Both the position numbers and the translations under genes were made by a program. A stretch of DNA of 64,000 nt from Labilithrix sp. (lineage in GTDB: Bacteria > Myxococcota_A > Polyangia > Polyangiales > Polyangiaceae): the NCBI GenBank assembly GCA_019637175.1, contig JAHBWD010000014.1, forward strand, positions 1-64,000, written 5' to 3'. Every line of letters begins with the position of its first letter. Position 1 is the first letter of the stretch. The notes beneath the pieces are model-generated. The model saw only the letters and a program-made list of their open reading frames with translations. It did not search any database and was not told the origin of the DNA. Positions 8,433 through 16,354 of the stretch are shown piece by piece.

Positions 8433-9809
8433 ATGCTCATCGACGTCACAGTGCCCCAGCTCGGCGAGAGCGTGACCGAGGGAACGATTACGAAGTGGTT
8501 GGTCAAGGAGGGCGACGTCGTCCAGAAAGACCAAACGGTCGCCGAGATCGCGACCGACAAGGCCGACAGCGAGCTCCCTGCGCCCGCGTCCGGCCGCGTC
8601 ACCAAGCTCCTCGCGAAGGAGGGCGACGTCGTCCCGGTCAACACGGTCATCGCGCAGATCGAGGAAGGCGCGACCGCGGGCGCCGCGCCTCCGGCGCCGG
8701 CGAACGTCGCGACGACGCTCGTGCCGGGAGGCGACGGCAACGCGGGCGGCGCGGGCGGCGCGATGGGCCCGCTCGCCTCGCCGATGGCGCGGCGCTCGGC
8801 GCTCGAGCAGGGCGTCGATCTCCGCGACGTGCGCGGCTCGGGTGAGCGCGGTCGGATCACCCGCGACGACGTGATGCGCGCGGCCGGCGACGTTCCCGCG
8901 CGAACGGAGCCTCCGATGTCGCCGACGCTTCGCGCGCAGGTCGACGCGCAGATGCGCGTCGCGGCCGGCGTCGACGCGCCGAAGCCGCGCGGCGCGGGAG
9001 GCGAGAGCGCCGCCCTCGCGCAGATGGTCAATCAAGGCGGCGGCTTCGTCCCGGCGATCCCCGGCGTCGGCTTCGGCTCCTTCAAGGTCCCGCCCTATCG
9101 CGCCAAGCCGGGCGATCAGGTCGTGCCCTTCACGCGCCGTCGCCGGATCACCGCCGATCACATGGTCTACTCGAAGCTCACGTCGCCCCACGTGGTGACG
9201 GTCGCCGAGTGCGATCTCTTCCGCTCGGCGCGTCTGCGCGAGGCCAACAAGGATCGCTACAAGAAAGAGGGCATGAGCCTGACGATGCTCGCCTTCGTCG
9301 TCGTGGCGGTGGCGCGCGCGATCCGCGAGAACCCGACGATCAACGCGCGCGTCCTCGACGACGCTTACGTCGTCTTCAAGGACGTGAACATCGGCGTCGC
9401 CGTCGACTCGCCCGACGGGCTGGTCGTCCCGGTCGTGCGCCGCGCCGACGAGCTCGGCGTCCGCGGCATCGTGCGCGGGATCGACGACGTCGCGACGCGC
9501 GCGCGCAACGGCAAGATCACCGTCGACGATCTCTCGGGCGCGACGTTCTCGGTGTCGAACCCGGGCCTCAAAGGAAATCTCTTCGGCGGCGCGATCATCA
9601 ACCAGCCCAACGTCGGCATCCTGCGCATGGGCGAGATCAAGAAGCGCGCGGTCGTCGTCGAGGGGCCGGGCGGCGAAGATCAGATCGCGATCCACCCGGT
9701 CATGTACATGGCCCTGAGCTACGACCACCGCATCGTCGACGGCGTCGCCGCCAACTCCTTCTTGTGGCGAGTCCGCGAGATCCTCGAGAAGGCCGAGTTC
9801 GAAGTCTAA
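8433..9809 (+). CDS. Dihydrolipoamide acyltransferase (E2) of a 2-oxoacid dehydrogenase complex
   Basis: E2 core subunit that carries acyl groups on a lipoyl lysine and passes them to CoA. Residues ~1-78 are a lipoyl domain (PQLGESVTEGTITKWLV, lipoylated Lys in ATDKAD). A Gly/Ala linker follows, then an E3/E1-binding domain (SPMARRSALEQGVDLRDVRGSG, ~115-150), a second long linker, and the catalytic domain with the active-site signature ALSYDHRIVDG near the C-terminus. I prefer ATG 8433, which begins the lipoyl domain directly, over a TTG 12 bases upstream. The PQLGESVTEG start favours a succinyltransferase (SucB-like), but a branched-chain E2 is possible because no E1 or E3 gene is nearby. 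The TAA stop overlaps the stop of the convergent gene by two bases. Confidence 0.9.
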   Translation: MLIDVTVPQLGESVTEGTITKWLVKEGDVVQKDQTVAEIATDKADSELPAPASGRVTKLLAKEGDVVPVNTVIAQIEEGATAGAAPPAPANVATTLVPGGDGNAGGAGGAMGPLASPMARRSALEQGVDLRDVRGSGERGRITRDDVMRAAGDVPARTEPPMSPTLRAQVDAQMRVAAGVDAPKPRGAGGESAALAQMVNQGGGFVPAIPGVGFGSFKVPPYRAKPGDQVVPFTRRRRITADHMVYSKLTSPHVVTVAECDLFRSARLREANKDRYKKEGMSLTMLAFVVVAVARAIRENPTINARVLDDAYVVFKDVNIGVAVDSPDGLVVPVVRRADELGVRGIVRGIDDVATRARNGKITVDDLSGATFSVSNPGLKGNLFGGAIINQPNVGILRMGEIKKRAVVVEGPGGEDQIAIHPVMYMALSYDHRIVDGVAANSFLWRVREILEKAEFEV

Positions 9810-11179
9810 GAGCTTGCGCGGCGCCTGCGCCGCGCGATCGCCACGATCGCGAAGAGGCTCGCGATCGCCGCCGCGACGGGGCTCGCCGACGGCGCGGCGA
9901 ACGAGCAGCCGCCGTCGTCGCCGCCCGGATCGACCGGCGGCTCGCCGCCGGCGGCGTCGGGGCCCGCGTCGAGCCCGGCGTTGCATCCGAGCAGCGCGCG
10001 CTGCGGCGGCCACGGGGGAACGCGATTCGACGACGTGCCGCCGAGGTGGCACTCGGTGTGGGTCACGCTGCCGACGGCGCAGCCGAGGGGACCGCGCGCG
10101 TCGCAGAAGTGGAGCTTCGTTTCGAACGTGTGCCCTTCGTCGTTCGACCGGCCGGCGACGAACCCGCTCTTCTCGTTGGAGCACGCCCAGAGGCCGTCGC
10201 TCGCGTACGCGAGGCACGAGATCTCGGCCCGCGATCGCGGCTCGAACGCGAAGTCGGTCGTGCTCGCGTAGTGCAGGCCGTCGAGCATGCTGCCGACCCA
10301 GATCTTCTTTCCGTCGGGCGAGAGCGCGAAGCCCGCGAGCGAGGTCTGCGCGGTGAAGATGACGCGGAACGTCTTGCCCGCGTCGTCGGAGACGAGCAAG
10401 CGCGACGGACGGTCGACGGCGGTGTACGTGCGCACGTAGACGCGATCGGCGTTCGTCGGATCGACGCCGGCGATGTACGGCGCCTTCTCTCCAGGCACGA
10501 GCGCGATCGGGGTCTCTTCGTAGGTCTTGCCGCGATCGTGCGACGTGAGAAAAACGCCGCTCGGCTGCGTCTCGCCCGGGCCGCGCACGCCCGTCACGTA
10601 GACGCGGTCGGGATCGCTCGGCGTCAGATCGACCGTCTCGCCGAGGATCGTCGGGTCGAACGTCGCGCCGAACTTCGTGAACGTGACGCCCTCGTCGGTC
10701 GTCTCGTAGAGCGCGGAGTTGAAGAAGATCGCGCCGGCCTCGTCTTGGCCGTCGTACGAGCTCGCGAACGCGACGACGCGCTGGGCCTCGCTCGGGCGCG
10801 AGGTGAGATCGATGAAGACGTAGTCTTTGGTGTTCGGCGAAAAATCGAAGGAGCAGCCTTGATCGCGCGACACGGTGACGCCGGAGAACGTCGAGCCGAG
10901 GAACGTCCCCGCGGGCGTGATGTTGAACATCGGGTCTTCGATCCCCGCGAGGCCGATCGAGCGCTCGCACACCCAATCCCACGTCGCGCCGCGATCGTGC
11001 GAGAGCATGAGGCCGAACGTCACCCGGAGGAGGACGAGGTTCGGATCGCTCGGGGCGAAGAAGATCCCGTTCGACTCCGGGAAGCGCCCGTTGGCCCTCG
11101 CCTCGCTCGAGGAGAAGGCGAGGAGAGCGGAGGTGAGACCGATCGCGACGGCGCGCTTCGCTGCCTTGAAGCTAGTCAC
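9806..11179 (-). CDS. Secreted sialidase-like beta-propeller protein with a MYXO-CTERM-like tail
   Basis: Predicted extracellular or surface protein. A GTG start opens a signal peptide (RAVAIGLTSALLAFSSSEARA). The body carries BNR/Vps10-type propeller signatures such as LSHDRGATWDW, VSRDQGCSF, TSHDRGKTYEE and VSDDAGKTFRV, i.e. Asp-box-like turns. The last ~40 residues are a Gly/Asp linker, a single Cys in GDDGGCSFA, one hydrophobic helix and an RRRRR tail. That arrangement matches MYXO-CTERM sorting tails, which are processed for surface anchoring in myxobacteria. No catalytic sialidase residues were identified, so an enzymatic role is not claimed. It lies 30 bp downstream of the aldo/keto reductase gene. 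Confidence 0.82.
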   Translation of the reverse strand: MTSFKAAKRAVAIGLTSALLAFSSSEARANGRFPESNGIFFAPSDPNLVLLRVTFGLMLSHDRGATWDWVCERSIGLAGIEDPMFNITPAGTFLGSTFSGVTVSRDQGCSFDFSPNTKDYVFIDLTSRPSEAQRVVAFASSYDGQDEAGAIFFNSALYETTDEGVTFTKFGATFDPTILGETVDLTPSDPDRVYVTGVRGPGETQPSGVFLTSHDRGKTYEETPIALVPGEKAPYIAGVDPTNADRVYVRTYTAVDRPSRLLVSDDAGKTFRVIFTAQTSLAGFALSPDGKKIWVGSMLDGLHYASTTDFAFEPRSRAEISCLAYASDGLWACSNEKSGFVAGRSNDEGHTFETKLHFCDARGPLGCAVGSVTHTECHLGGTSSNRVPPWPPQRALLGCNAGLDAGPDAAGGEPPVDPGGDDGGCSFAAPSASPVAAAIASLFAIVAIARRRRRASS

Positions 11180-11209
11180 GCCTGAAAATGTAGCGGCATA
11201 CCGCTCGAT

Positions 11210-12178
11210 TCACCAGGCGTAGGCTTCGGGCGCGGCGCCGCCCGGGCCGGGGAAGATCGCGTCGAGCTCCTTCTTCGTCGGCTCGTCGAGCTTCGTTCCC
11301 AGCGCGCGCACCGCGCCCTCGAGCTGTTCCATCGTGCGCGGGCCCACGATCGGCGCCGTCACCGCGGGGTTCGCGAGGAGCCACGCGAGCGCGACGTCGC
11401 CCGGCGGCGCGCCGATGCGATCGCAGAGCGCCTCGTACTTCTCGAGCGCCGCGCCGTGCTTCGCGATCGCCTTCTGCGCGAGATCGCTCGAGCGCCGTCC
11501 TTCGGCCTGCTTCTTGAGCACGCCTCCGAGCACGCCGCCCTTGAGCGGGCTCCACGGAATGAGCCCGAGGCCGTACGCCTTGCACGCGGGCACGACCTCG
11601 AGCTCCACGGTGCGATCGATCAGGTTGTAGAGGCTCTGCTCCGAGACGAGCCCGAGGAAGTGCCGCGCGCGCGCGGCCTCGCACGCTTGCGCGATGTGCC
11701 AGCCGGCGAAGTTCGACGAGCCGACGTAGATCACCTTGCCCTGGGCGACGAGCGTCTCCATCGCCTGCCAGATCTCTTCCCACGGGCTCGCGCGATCGAT
11801 GTGGTGCATCTGGTAGAGATCGATCACGTCGGTCTTCATGCGGCGAAGCGAGTCTTCGCACGCGCGCACGATGTGCATCGCCGAGAGGCGCGACTGGTTC
11901 GGCCAGTCGCCCATCGTGCCGTAGACCTTCGTGGCGAGCACCACCTTCTCCCGCCGCCCACCTTGCGCCAGCCAGCGGCCGACGATCTGCTCCGTCCAGC
12001 CCTCGCCCTTCTTCCAGCCGTAGACGTTCGCGGTGTCGAAGAAGTTGATCCCCTCGTCGAGGGCGCGATCCATGATCTTGAACGCGTCGGCCTCGGACGT
12101 CTGCGGGCCGAAGTTCATCGTTCCGAGGCAGATCCGGCTGACCTTCAAGCCCGTGCGACCGAGGTGGACGTATTCCAT
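11210..12178 (-). CDS. Aldo/keto reductase
   Basis: NAD(P)H-dependent oxidoreductase of the aldo/keto reductase TIM-barrel superfamily. Visible signatures are the N-terminal YVHLGRTGLKVSRICLGTMNFG, the catalytic Asp and Tyr in NFFDTANVYGWKKGEG, the catalytic Lys in VVLATKVYG, and DLYQMHHID with the active-site His region. C-terminal cofactor-binding residues lie in VGPRTMEQLEGAVRAL. 322 residues fits the AKR family that includes YajO/YghZ-like and potassium-channel beta-like enzymes. The substrate cannot be read from the sequence. An intrinsic terminator separates it from the upstream AAA ATPase gene, so it is probably transcribed on its own or with the propeller gene downstream. Confidence 0.92.
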   Translation of the reverse strand: MEYVHLGRTGLKVSRICLGTMNFGPQTSEADAFKIMDRALDEGINFFDTANVYGWKKGEGWTEQIVGRWLAQGGRREKVVLATKVYGTMGDWPNQSRLSAMHIVRACEDSLRRMKTDVIDLYQMHHIDRASPWEEIWQAMETLVAQGKVIYVGSSNFAGWHIAQACEAARARHFLGLVSEQSLYNLIDRTVELEVVPACKAYGLGLIPWSPLKGGVLGGVLKKQAEGRRSSDLAQKAIAKHGAALEKYEALCDRIGAPPGDVALAWLLANPAVTAPIVGPRTMEQLEGAVRALGTKLDEPTKKELDAIFPGPGGAAPEAYAW

Positions 12179-12192
12179 CCGCGAGAGGGTAC

Positions 12193-12220
12193 GGAAAAGA
12201 CGCGCGCGTGTCTCGCGCGC
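12193..12220 (-). terminator. Intrinsic terminator after the AAA ATPase gene
   Basis: On the minus strand a 7-bp all-GC stem (GCGCGCG / CGCGCGC, at 12214-12220 and 12202-12208) with a 5-nt loop is followed by GTCTTTTCC. It lies 17 bases past the ATPase stop codon and before the aldo/keto reductase start, where a rho-independent terminator is expected. Confidence 0.6.
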
Positions 12221-12236
12221 CGCGTGCTCGCGACGC

Positions 12237-13010
12237 TCAGCCCGCGGCCTGGCGCAGCAGCACCTCGGCGAGGCGTCGATCGATGATGCAGTCTTGCTTC
12301 GGGAGCCCGACGAGGATGGGCGCGAGGTGTGAGAGCGCGCGATCGATCAGCGCCGCGCCCTCGCCCGACGCGAACGCGGTGCTCGCGAGGAGCTTCTTCG
12401 CCTCCGGGTGGATGACGATCGTGATCCCCATGCGCGCGGCGACGACCTTCGCCTGCTCGAGGCGGCTCGCCGGGTGCGTGACGACCTCCTCGAGCTCGCT
12501 CTCGGAGAGCGCCGAGAGATCCGTCGTGTCGTCGAAGAGATCGGGCAGACGAGCATCCGACGTGTCGGCCGCCGTCGCGATGATGAGCGCGCCCGACTGG
12601 ATGACGTCGTCGATCCAGACGTCGAGCTCTTCGACGCCGATGTCGGCGAGATCGATCGCGTCGGCGAGCACGATCGTGCGCTGACGCGGGGGCGCGGCCG
12701 CGAGGACCATCATCTCGTCGAGGCCGGTGACGATCTGGAACGGGCGCGTCGTCGCGGTGCCCGCGGTGCGCGCGAGGAGCGTCTTGCCCACGCCGTGAGG
12801 GCCGCGGATGAGGATCGTCGGCGGCCGCACCTCGACGTGCGAGACGTAGGCGTGCACCGCGCCGGCGAGGTTCAGCTTGGCGTGCGCGTGCCCGACGGCC
12901 GCGCGATCGAAGCTCTCCCAGATCTCCTGGAACGTCGCGGGCCGCGTGCCCGGCGCGCTCGGCGGCTCGTCTTCGCCGCGAACGGTGGAGTCGAAGGGCG
13001 TCCTCGTCAC
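12237..13010 (-). CDS. AAA-type ATPase
   Basis: A single-domain ATPase of about 257 residues. Walker A is GPHGVGKTLLAR. A Walker B-like strand TIVLADAIDLADIGVEELD and a sensor-like LIIATAADTSDARLPDLFDD follow, and the small helical AAA lid lies at the C-terminus. The layout resembles the ATPase cores of MoxR/RuvB-like or MCM-like helper proteins, but no partner domain is present. The start is inferred: GTG 13010 is the first start before the conserved body, and no ribosome-binding site is visible. The frame stays open far upstream through the next genes only because of base composition. The target is unknown. Confidence 0.75.
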   Translation of the reverse strand: MTRTPFDSTVRGEDEPPSAPGTRPATFQEIWESFDRAAVGHAHAKLNLAGAVHAYVSHVEVRPPTILIRGPHGVGKTLLARTAGTATTRPFQIVTGLDEMMVLAAAPPRQRTIVLADAIDLADIGVEELDVWIDDVIQSGALIIATAADTSDARLPDLFDDTTDLSALSESELEEVVTHPASRLEQAKVVAARMGITIVIHPEAKKLLASTAFASGEGAALIDRALSHLAPILVGLPKQDCIIDRRLAEVLLRQAAG

Positions 13011-13051
13011 GAAGGGGTCAGGATAGTGCAGTCGGGCCGCGCGTGGGAGCC

Positions 13052-14338
13052 TCACGTCGACGGCAGGAGAGGGCGCATGCGCTCGCACAGCGGCAAATAG
13101 ATCGCCTCGTGGATCCCGGCGAGCTCGATCGCGTGCGCGCGGAGGCTCGCGCGATCGGCGTCCGACCATCGCGTCTTCGGCGTCTTCGTCGCGGCGCGCG
13201 CGTGGGCGGCGCCGAGGAGCGCGCCGAGGTAGGTCGCGAGCGAGGGCAGATCGGCGCCGCGGAGCCGCCGGAGATTGAGCTTGTCTTCCTGCGGCGAGAG
13301 CTTGCGCACGAAGAGCGGGAGCTTCGAGAACTTTCCTGCGTTCGCGAGCGACGTGCACCCCATCATGCGCGGAGGCGCCGCGACGCACGCGCGGAAGGCG
13401 GTCGCGACGCGCTCCGCGTCGTTGCCGCTCCATGGCGCCGCCTCGCCGAGGAGAACGCTCGCCGACGGCGCGCCTTGCTCCTTCATGTCGAAGATCCACG
13501 AGCCCTCCTCGCCCTTGCCCTTGACGAGGACCGCGATGCGCAGCCCGCCGAGGCTCCCCGTGCCCGCGATGCGCAGCGCCGCGTCGACGATCTCGAACGA
13601 GCCCTTGCTCGGGCGATCCTCCTCCGGGAGCGTCGCGACGTAGCTCTGGAACGCGGCGGGGACGGCGCTCGCCACCTCCTTGGGCAGATCGGCGTAACGC
13701 GGCCCGCGCGCGAAGCGTCGCTTGCCGGCCACCATGAGCGTGCGCGCGTCGAGGAGCGCCGCCTTCGATCGCGCGCGCACCTGCTCGGTGAGCGCGACGA
13801 CCGGCGGCGGCGGCTCGAGCGGCGGCGCGCCGTCGAAGGCGCTCCGGATCCATGCGTCGATCAGCAGATCGCACAGCGTGAGCGCGACGACGCCGCTCGC
13901 GCCGAGCTCTCGCCCTCCGAGCAACAGGCTCGTCGAGAGGCGGAGCAGATCGAGCCGCCACGGCCCGATGATCGCGTCGTCGAAGTCGTTGAGATCGAAG
14001 CGCACGCTCCGCTTCTTCTGGTTGCCGCTCTCGCCGCGTGAGGAAGCGGCCTCGGAGGCGCCGAGCGGGTCGGGCCGATACGCCCCGAAGTTCTCGAGGT
14101 GCATGTCGCCGACGATCCATCCTTCTCCGGGCGGCCCGTCGGCGAGATCGGGGCGCGCGACGAGGATCTCGTAGAAGAGCGGCGCGGCGCCTCGGAGGTA
14201 CGCGAGCGGCGACGCGCTCATGCGTTGGAGCTTGCGCACGAACAGATCGGGGAACCGCGAGGTGCGCGCGCGATCGTGGACGAGCTGCCGCTCGGCGAGG
14301 GCCGCGGGCTCCAGGGGAAGCACGACGGGTTTCGCCAC
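13052..14338 (-). CDS. DUF2252 family protein (kinase-fold-like)
   Basis: Conserved protein of unknown function. The diagnostic DUF2252 motifs are present: residues ~80-130 carry GWIVGDMHLENFGAYR and, further on, RFDLNDFDDAIIGPWRLDLLRL. The His/Asn and paired Asp residues resemble aminoglycoside-phosphotransferase/kinase-like catalytic loops. The chosen GTG at 14338 has AAGGAAAGG immediately upstream, whereas the frame's earlier start overlaps the divergent lpxK gene. The product has 428 residues, normal for the family. It is divergent from lpxK with only 46 bp between starts, so the two probably share a regulatory region. Confidence 0.85.
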   Translation of the reverse strand: MAKPVVLPLEPAALAERQLVHDRARTSRFPDLFVRKLQRMSASPLAYLRGAAPLFYEILVARPDLADGPPGEGWIVGDMHLENFGAYRPDPLGASEAASSRGESGNQKKRSVRFDLNDFDDAIIGPWRLDLLRLSTSLLLGGRELGASGVVALTLCDLLIDAWIRSAFDGAPPLEPPPPVVALTEQVRARSKAALLDARTLMVAGKRRFARGPRYADLPKEVASAVPAAFQSYVATLPEEDRPSKGSFEIVDAALRIAGTGSLGGLRIAVLVKGKGEEGSWIFDMKEQGAPSASVLLGEAAPWSGNDAERVATAFRACVAAPPRMMGCTSLANAGKFSKLPLFVRKLSPQEDKLNLRRLRGADLPSLATYLGALLGAAHARAATKTPKTRWSDADRASLRAHAIELAGIHEAIYLPLCERMRPLLPST

Positions 14339-14384
14339 GCCTTTCCTTGTACGCTCCTCGGCGCGGGTTGTGTACCGTCGCGTC

Positions 14385-15302
14385 GTGATCGGGGCATTCG
14401 AAGAGGTGCTCGGGCTCGTCACGCGAGCCGCGCGCACGATCGCGCGGCCGCTCGCGCTCCCGCGCGGCGTGCCCGTCGTCACCGTCGGGGGCTCGACGTT
14501 CGGCGGTTCGGGCAAGACGCGGCTCGCGCTCGCGTGCGCCTCGATGCTCGGAGAGAGAGGCGCGCGCGTCGTGCTCGTCGGTCACGCGTATCGCGCGCGC
14601 CCCGGTCACGCGCGGATCGTCGCGCCGGGCGACGCGCTCGCGATCGTCGGCGACGAAGCGCTCGCGTGCGCCCGCGTCCTCGCGGCGCGCGGCCTCGCGC
14701 GCGTGCGCGTCGTCGTCGCCGAGCGCAGGCAATCGGCCGTCGACTTCGCCGCGGCGATGGATGATCGCCCAGACGTCATCGTGATCGACGGTCCGGCGCA
14801 GCTCGCGCCGGAGCGCGCGGCGCTCTCGCTCCTCGCGCTCGACGCGCACGCGCCGTGGAGCCGAGGATGGGATCTTCGCGCGCCGCGGGCCGCGCTCGTC
14901 GCCGCGACCGATCATCGCGTGTTCGTCGACGCGGCGCCCGAGAGGGAGGGGCGCGTCGCCCTCGCCTCCGGCCGAACGGTCGTTCTCGACGAGCTCGCGG
15001 GGCTGCGCGTCGGCCTCTTCACGGCGCTCGCGCGGCCCGATCGCCTCGTTCGAGGGCTCGCGCGCCGGGGCGTCGCTCCGCGCGTGACCGTCCACGCGGC
15101 CGATCACGGCCCGCTTCGCGTCGGCGAGAGGCGACGCCTCGCCGGTGCCGCCGGCGACGTCGATCTCTGGCTGGCGACGCCGAAGTGCGCGACACACCTC
15201 GACTCGGCAGAGCTCGTCGCGCCGCTCGCCATCCTCGAAGACGCCCTGCGCGTTCCTCCCTCCGTGGCCCGCGCGCTCGCCGCGCTCTCGAGAAAAGAGT
15301 AG
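14385..15302 (+). CDS. lpxK: Tetraacyldisaccharide 4'-kinase (LpxK-like)
   Basis: Adds the 4'-phosphate to the lipid A precursor at the inner membrane, a late step of lipopolysaccharide synthesis. The P-loop VTVGGSTFGGSGKTRLALA and the following RGARVVLVGHAYR correspond to the LpxK core. The Walker B-like strand DVIVIDGPAQL takes the place of the usual DDGFQ segment; the exact DDGFQ is not seen, so activity is likely but not certain. GTG 14385 is used (305 residues, slightly short for LpxK); a GTG five codons upstream is equally possible. No other lipid A genes are adjacent. It is divergent from the DUF2252 gene. Confidence 0.82.
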   Translation: MIGAFEEVLGLVTRAARTIARPLALPRGVPVVTVGGSTFGGSGKTRLALACASMLGERGARVVLVGHAYRARPGHARIVAPGDALAIVGDEALACARVLAARGLARVRVVVAERRQSAVDFAAAMDDRPDVIVIDGPAQLAPERAALSLLALDAHAPWSRGWDLRAPRAALVAATDHRVFVDAAPEREGRVALASGRTVVLDELAGLRVGLFTALARPDRLVRGLARRGVAPRVTVHAADHGPLRVGERRRLAGAAGDVDLWLATPKCATHLDSAELVAPLAILEDALRVPPSVARALAALSRKE

Positions 15303-15431
15303 GCGCTTCGCCCACATCCACGGCGCGACGTGGAACACGCTTCAGATGGCGCTGTATGCGATCGCGCTTCCGTGATTTAGTTTCCGAAGGCGGATCCCTC
15401 CTGAAAGGCTCATTTTTTCTGCGGACCGGAC

Positions 15432-16343
15432 GTGAGTGAAGTCGACGAGAAGACCCGCGTAACGACGATCGTCCAGAAGCCGGCGGGCGAGCCGGACGGC
15501 GACGACAAGCCGCGCAACAACGACTGCATCGTCGTCATCTACACCAAGGAGCCGACGCTCCTCGGGAAGCGGTTCGTCCTCGACTTCACGCCGGTCAGGC
15601 TGGGCCGCGGCGCGGAGAACCACATCGTCCTCGAGGGCGACAGCGTGTCGCGCCGTCACGCGCACCTCGAGCAGCGCGGCGCCGTCTGGTGGGCGGTCGA
15701 CGACGGCTCGACCAACGGCACGTACGTCAACGACGAGCAGATCAGCCGCGAGTTCGGCCTCGCCAACGGCGATCGCATCAAGGTCGGTCCGACGATCTTC
15801 AAGTACCTCTCCGGCGCCGACGTCGAGTCGCAGTACCACGAAGAAATCTATCGGATGACGATCATCGACGGCCTCACGCAGGCGCACGTGAAGCGCTACC
15901 TGCTCGAGGCGCTCGAGAAGGAGATCATCCGCGCGCGGCGACACGCGCGCGATCTCTCCTTCATCATGTTCGACATCGATCACTTCAAGAAGATCAACGA
16001 CCACCACGGCCACCTCGCGGGCGACTTCGTGCTCAAGGAGCTCGCGCGGATCGTCCAGGGGCGCATCCGGCGCGACGAGGTCTTCGCGCGCTACGGCGGC
16101 GAGGAGTTCGCCATCATCCTCCCCGAGACGAGCATGGAAGGCGCGCGCGCGCTCGCCGACGGCCTGCGCGAGAAGATCGAGACGAGCCGCTTCGTCTTCC
16201 AAGGCGACAGCATCCCGGTGACGATCTCGATCGGCGTCTCGATGCTCGCCGACGCCGACAAGACGAGCATGGATCTCATCCGCGCCGCCGACGCGAAGCT
16301 CTACGAAGCCAAGCGCGGCGGCCGGAACCGCGTCGTCGCCTGA
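15432..16343 (+). CDS. FHA-domain diguanylate cyclase (GGDEF)
   Basis: Predicted to make cyclic di-GMP from two GTP under control of a phosphothreonine-binding FHA domain. FHA spans residues ~35-115 (RLGRGAENHIVL, SVSRRHAHL, DDGSTNGTYVN). GGDEF spans ~135-300, with DIDHFKKINDHHGH for metal and substrate binding and GGEEF at 222-226. The inhibitory I-site, normally RxxD five residues before GGDEF, reads RRDE here, so product inhibition may be weak. FHA suggests coupling to a Ser/Thr kinase; one lies at 58039 in this window. The GTG start at 15432 follows a 129-bp gap after lpxK. The aminotransferase gene begins 11 bp after the stop. Confidence 0.93.
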   Translation: MSEVDEKTRVTTIVQKPAGEPDGDDKPRNNDCIVVIYTKEPTLLGKRFVLDFTPVRLGRGAENHIVLEGDSVSRRHAHLEQRGAVWWAVDDGSTNGTYVNDEQISREFGLANGDRIKVGPTIFKYLSGADVESQYHEEIYRMTIIDGLTQAHVKRYLLEALEKEIIRARRHARDLSFIMFDIDHFKKINDHHGHLAGDFVLKELARIVQGRIRRDEVFARYGGEEFAIILPETSMEGARALADGLREKIETSRFVFQGDSIPVTISIGVSMLADADKTSMDLIRAADAKLYEAKRGGRNRVVA

Positions 16344-16354
16344 CGGAGGCTCGC

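Noticed and set aside
7014-10982. 1322-residue open frame opposite rsmB and the E2 gene
   Set aside because: Same composition artefact; the real genes on the other strand have clear motifs.
13011-15338. N-terminal extension of the AAA ATPase frame through the DUF2252 and lpxK genes
   Set aside because: The upstream part has low-complexity Arg-rich sequence and overlaps two real genes; the ATPase body begins near 13010.
15405-15422. T-run before the FHA-GGDEF gene as an lpxK terminator or c-di-GMP riboswitch
   Set aside because: No stem of more than three base pairs precedes the run, and no riboswitch core could be aligned.
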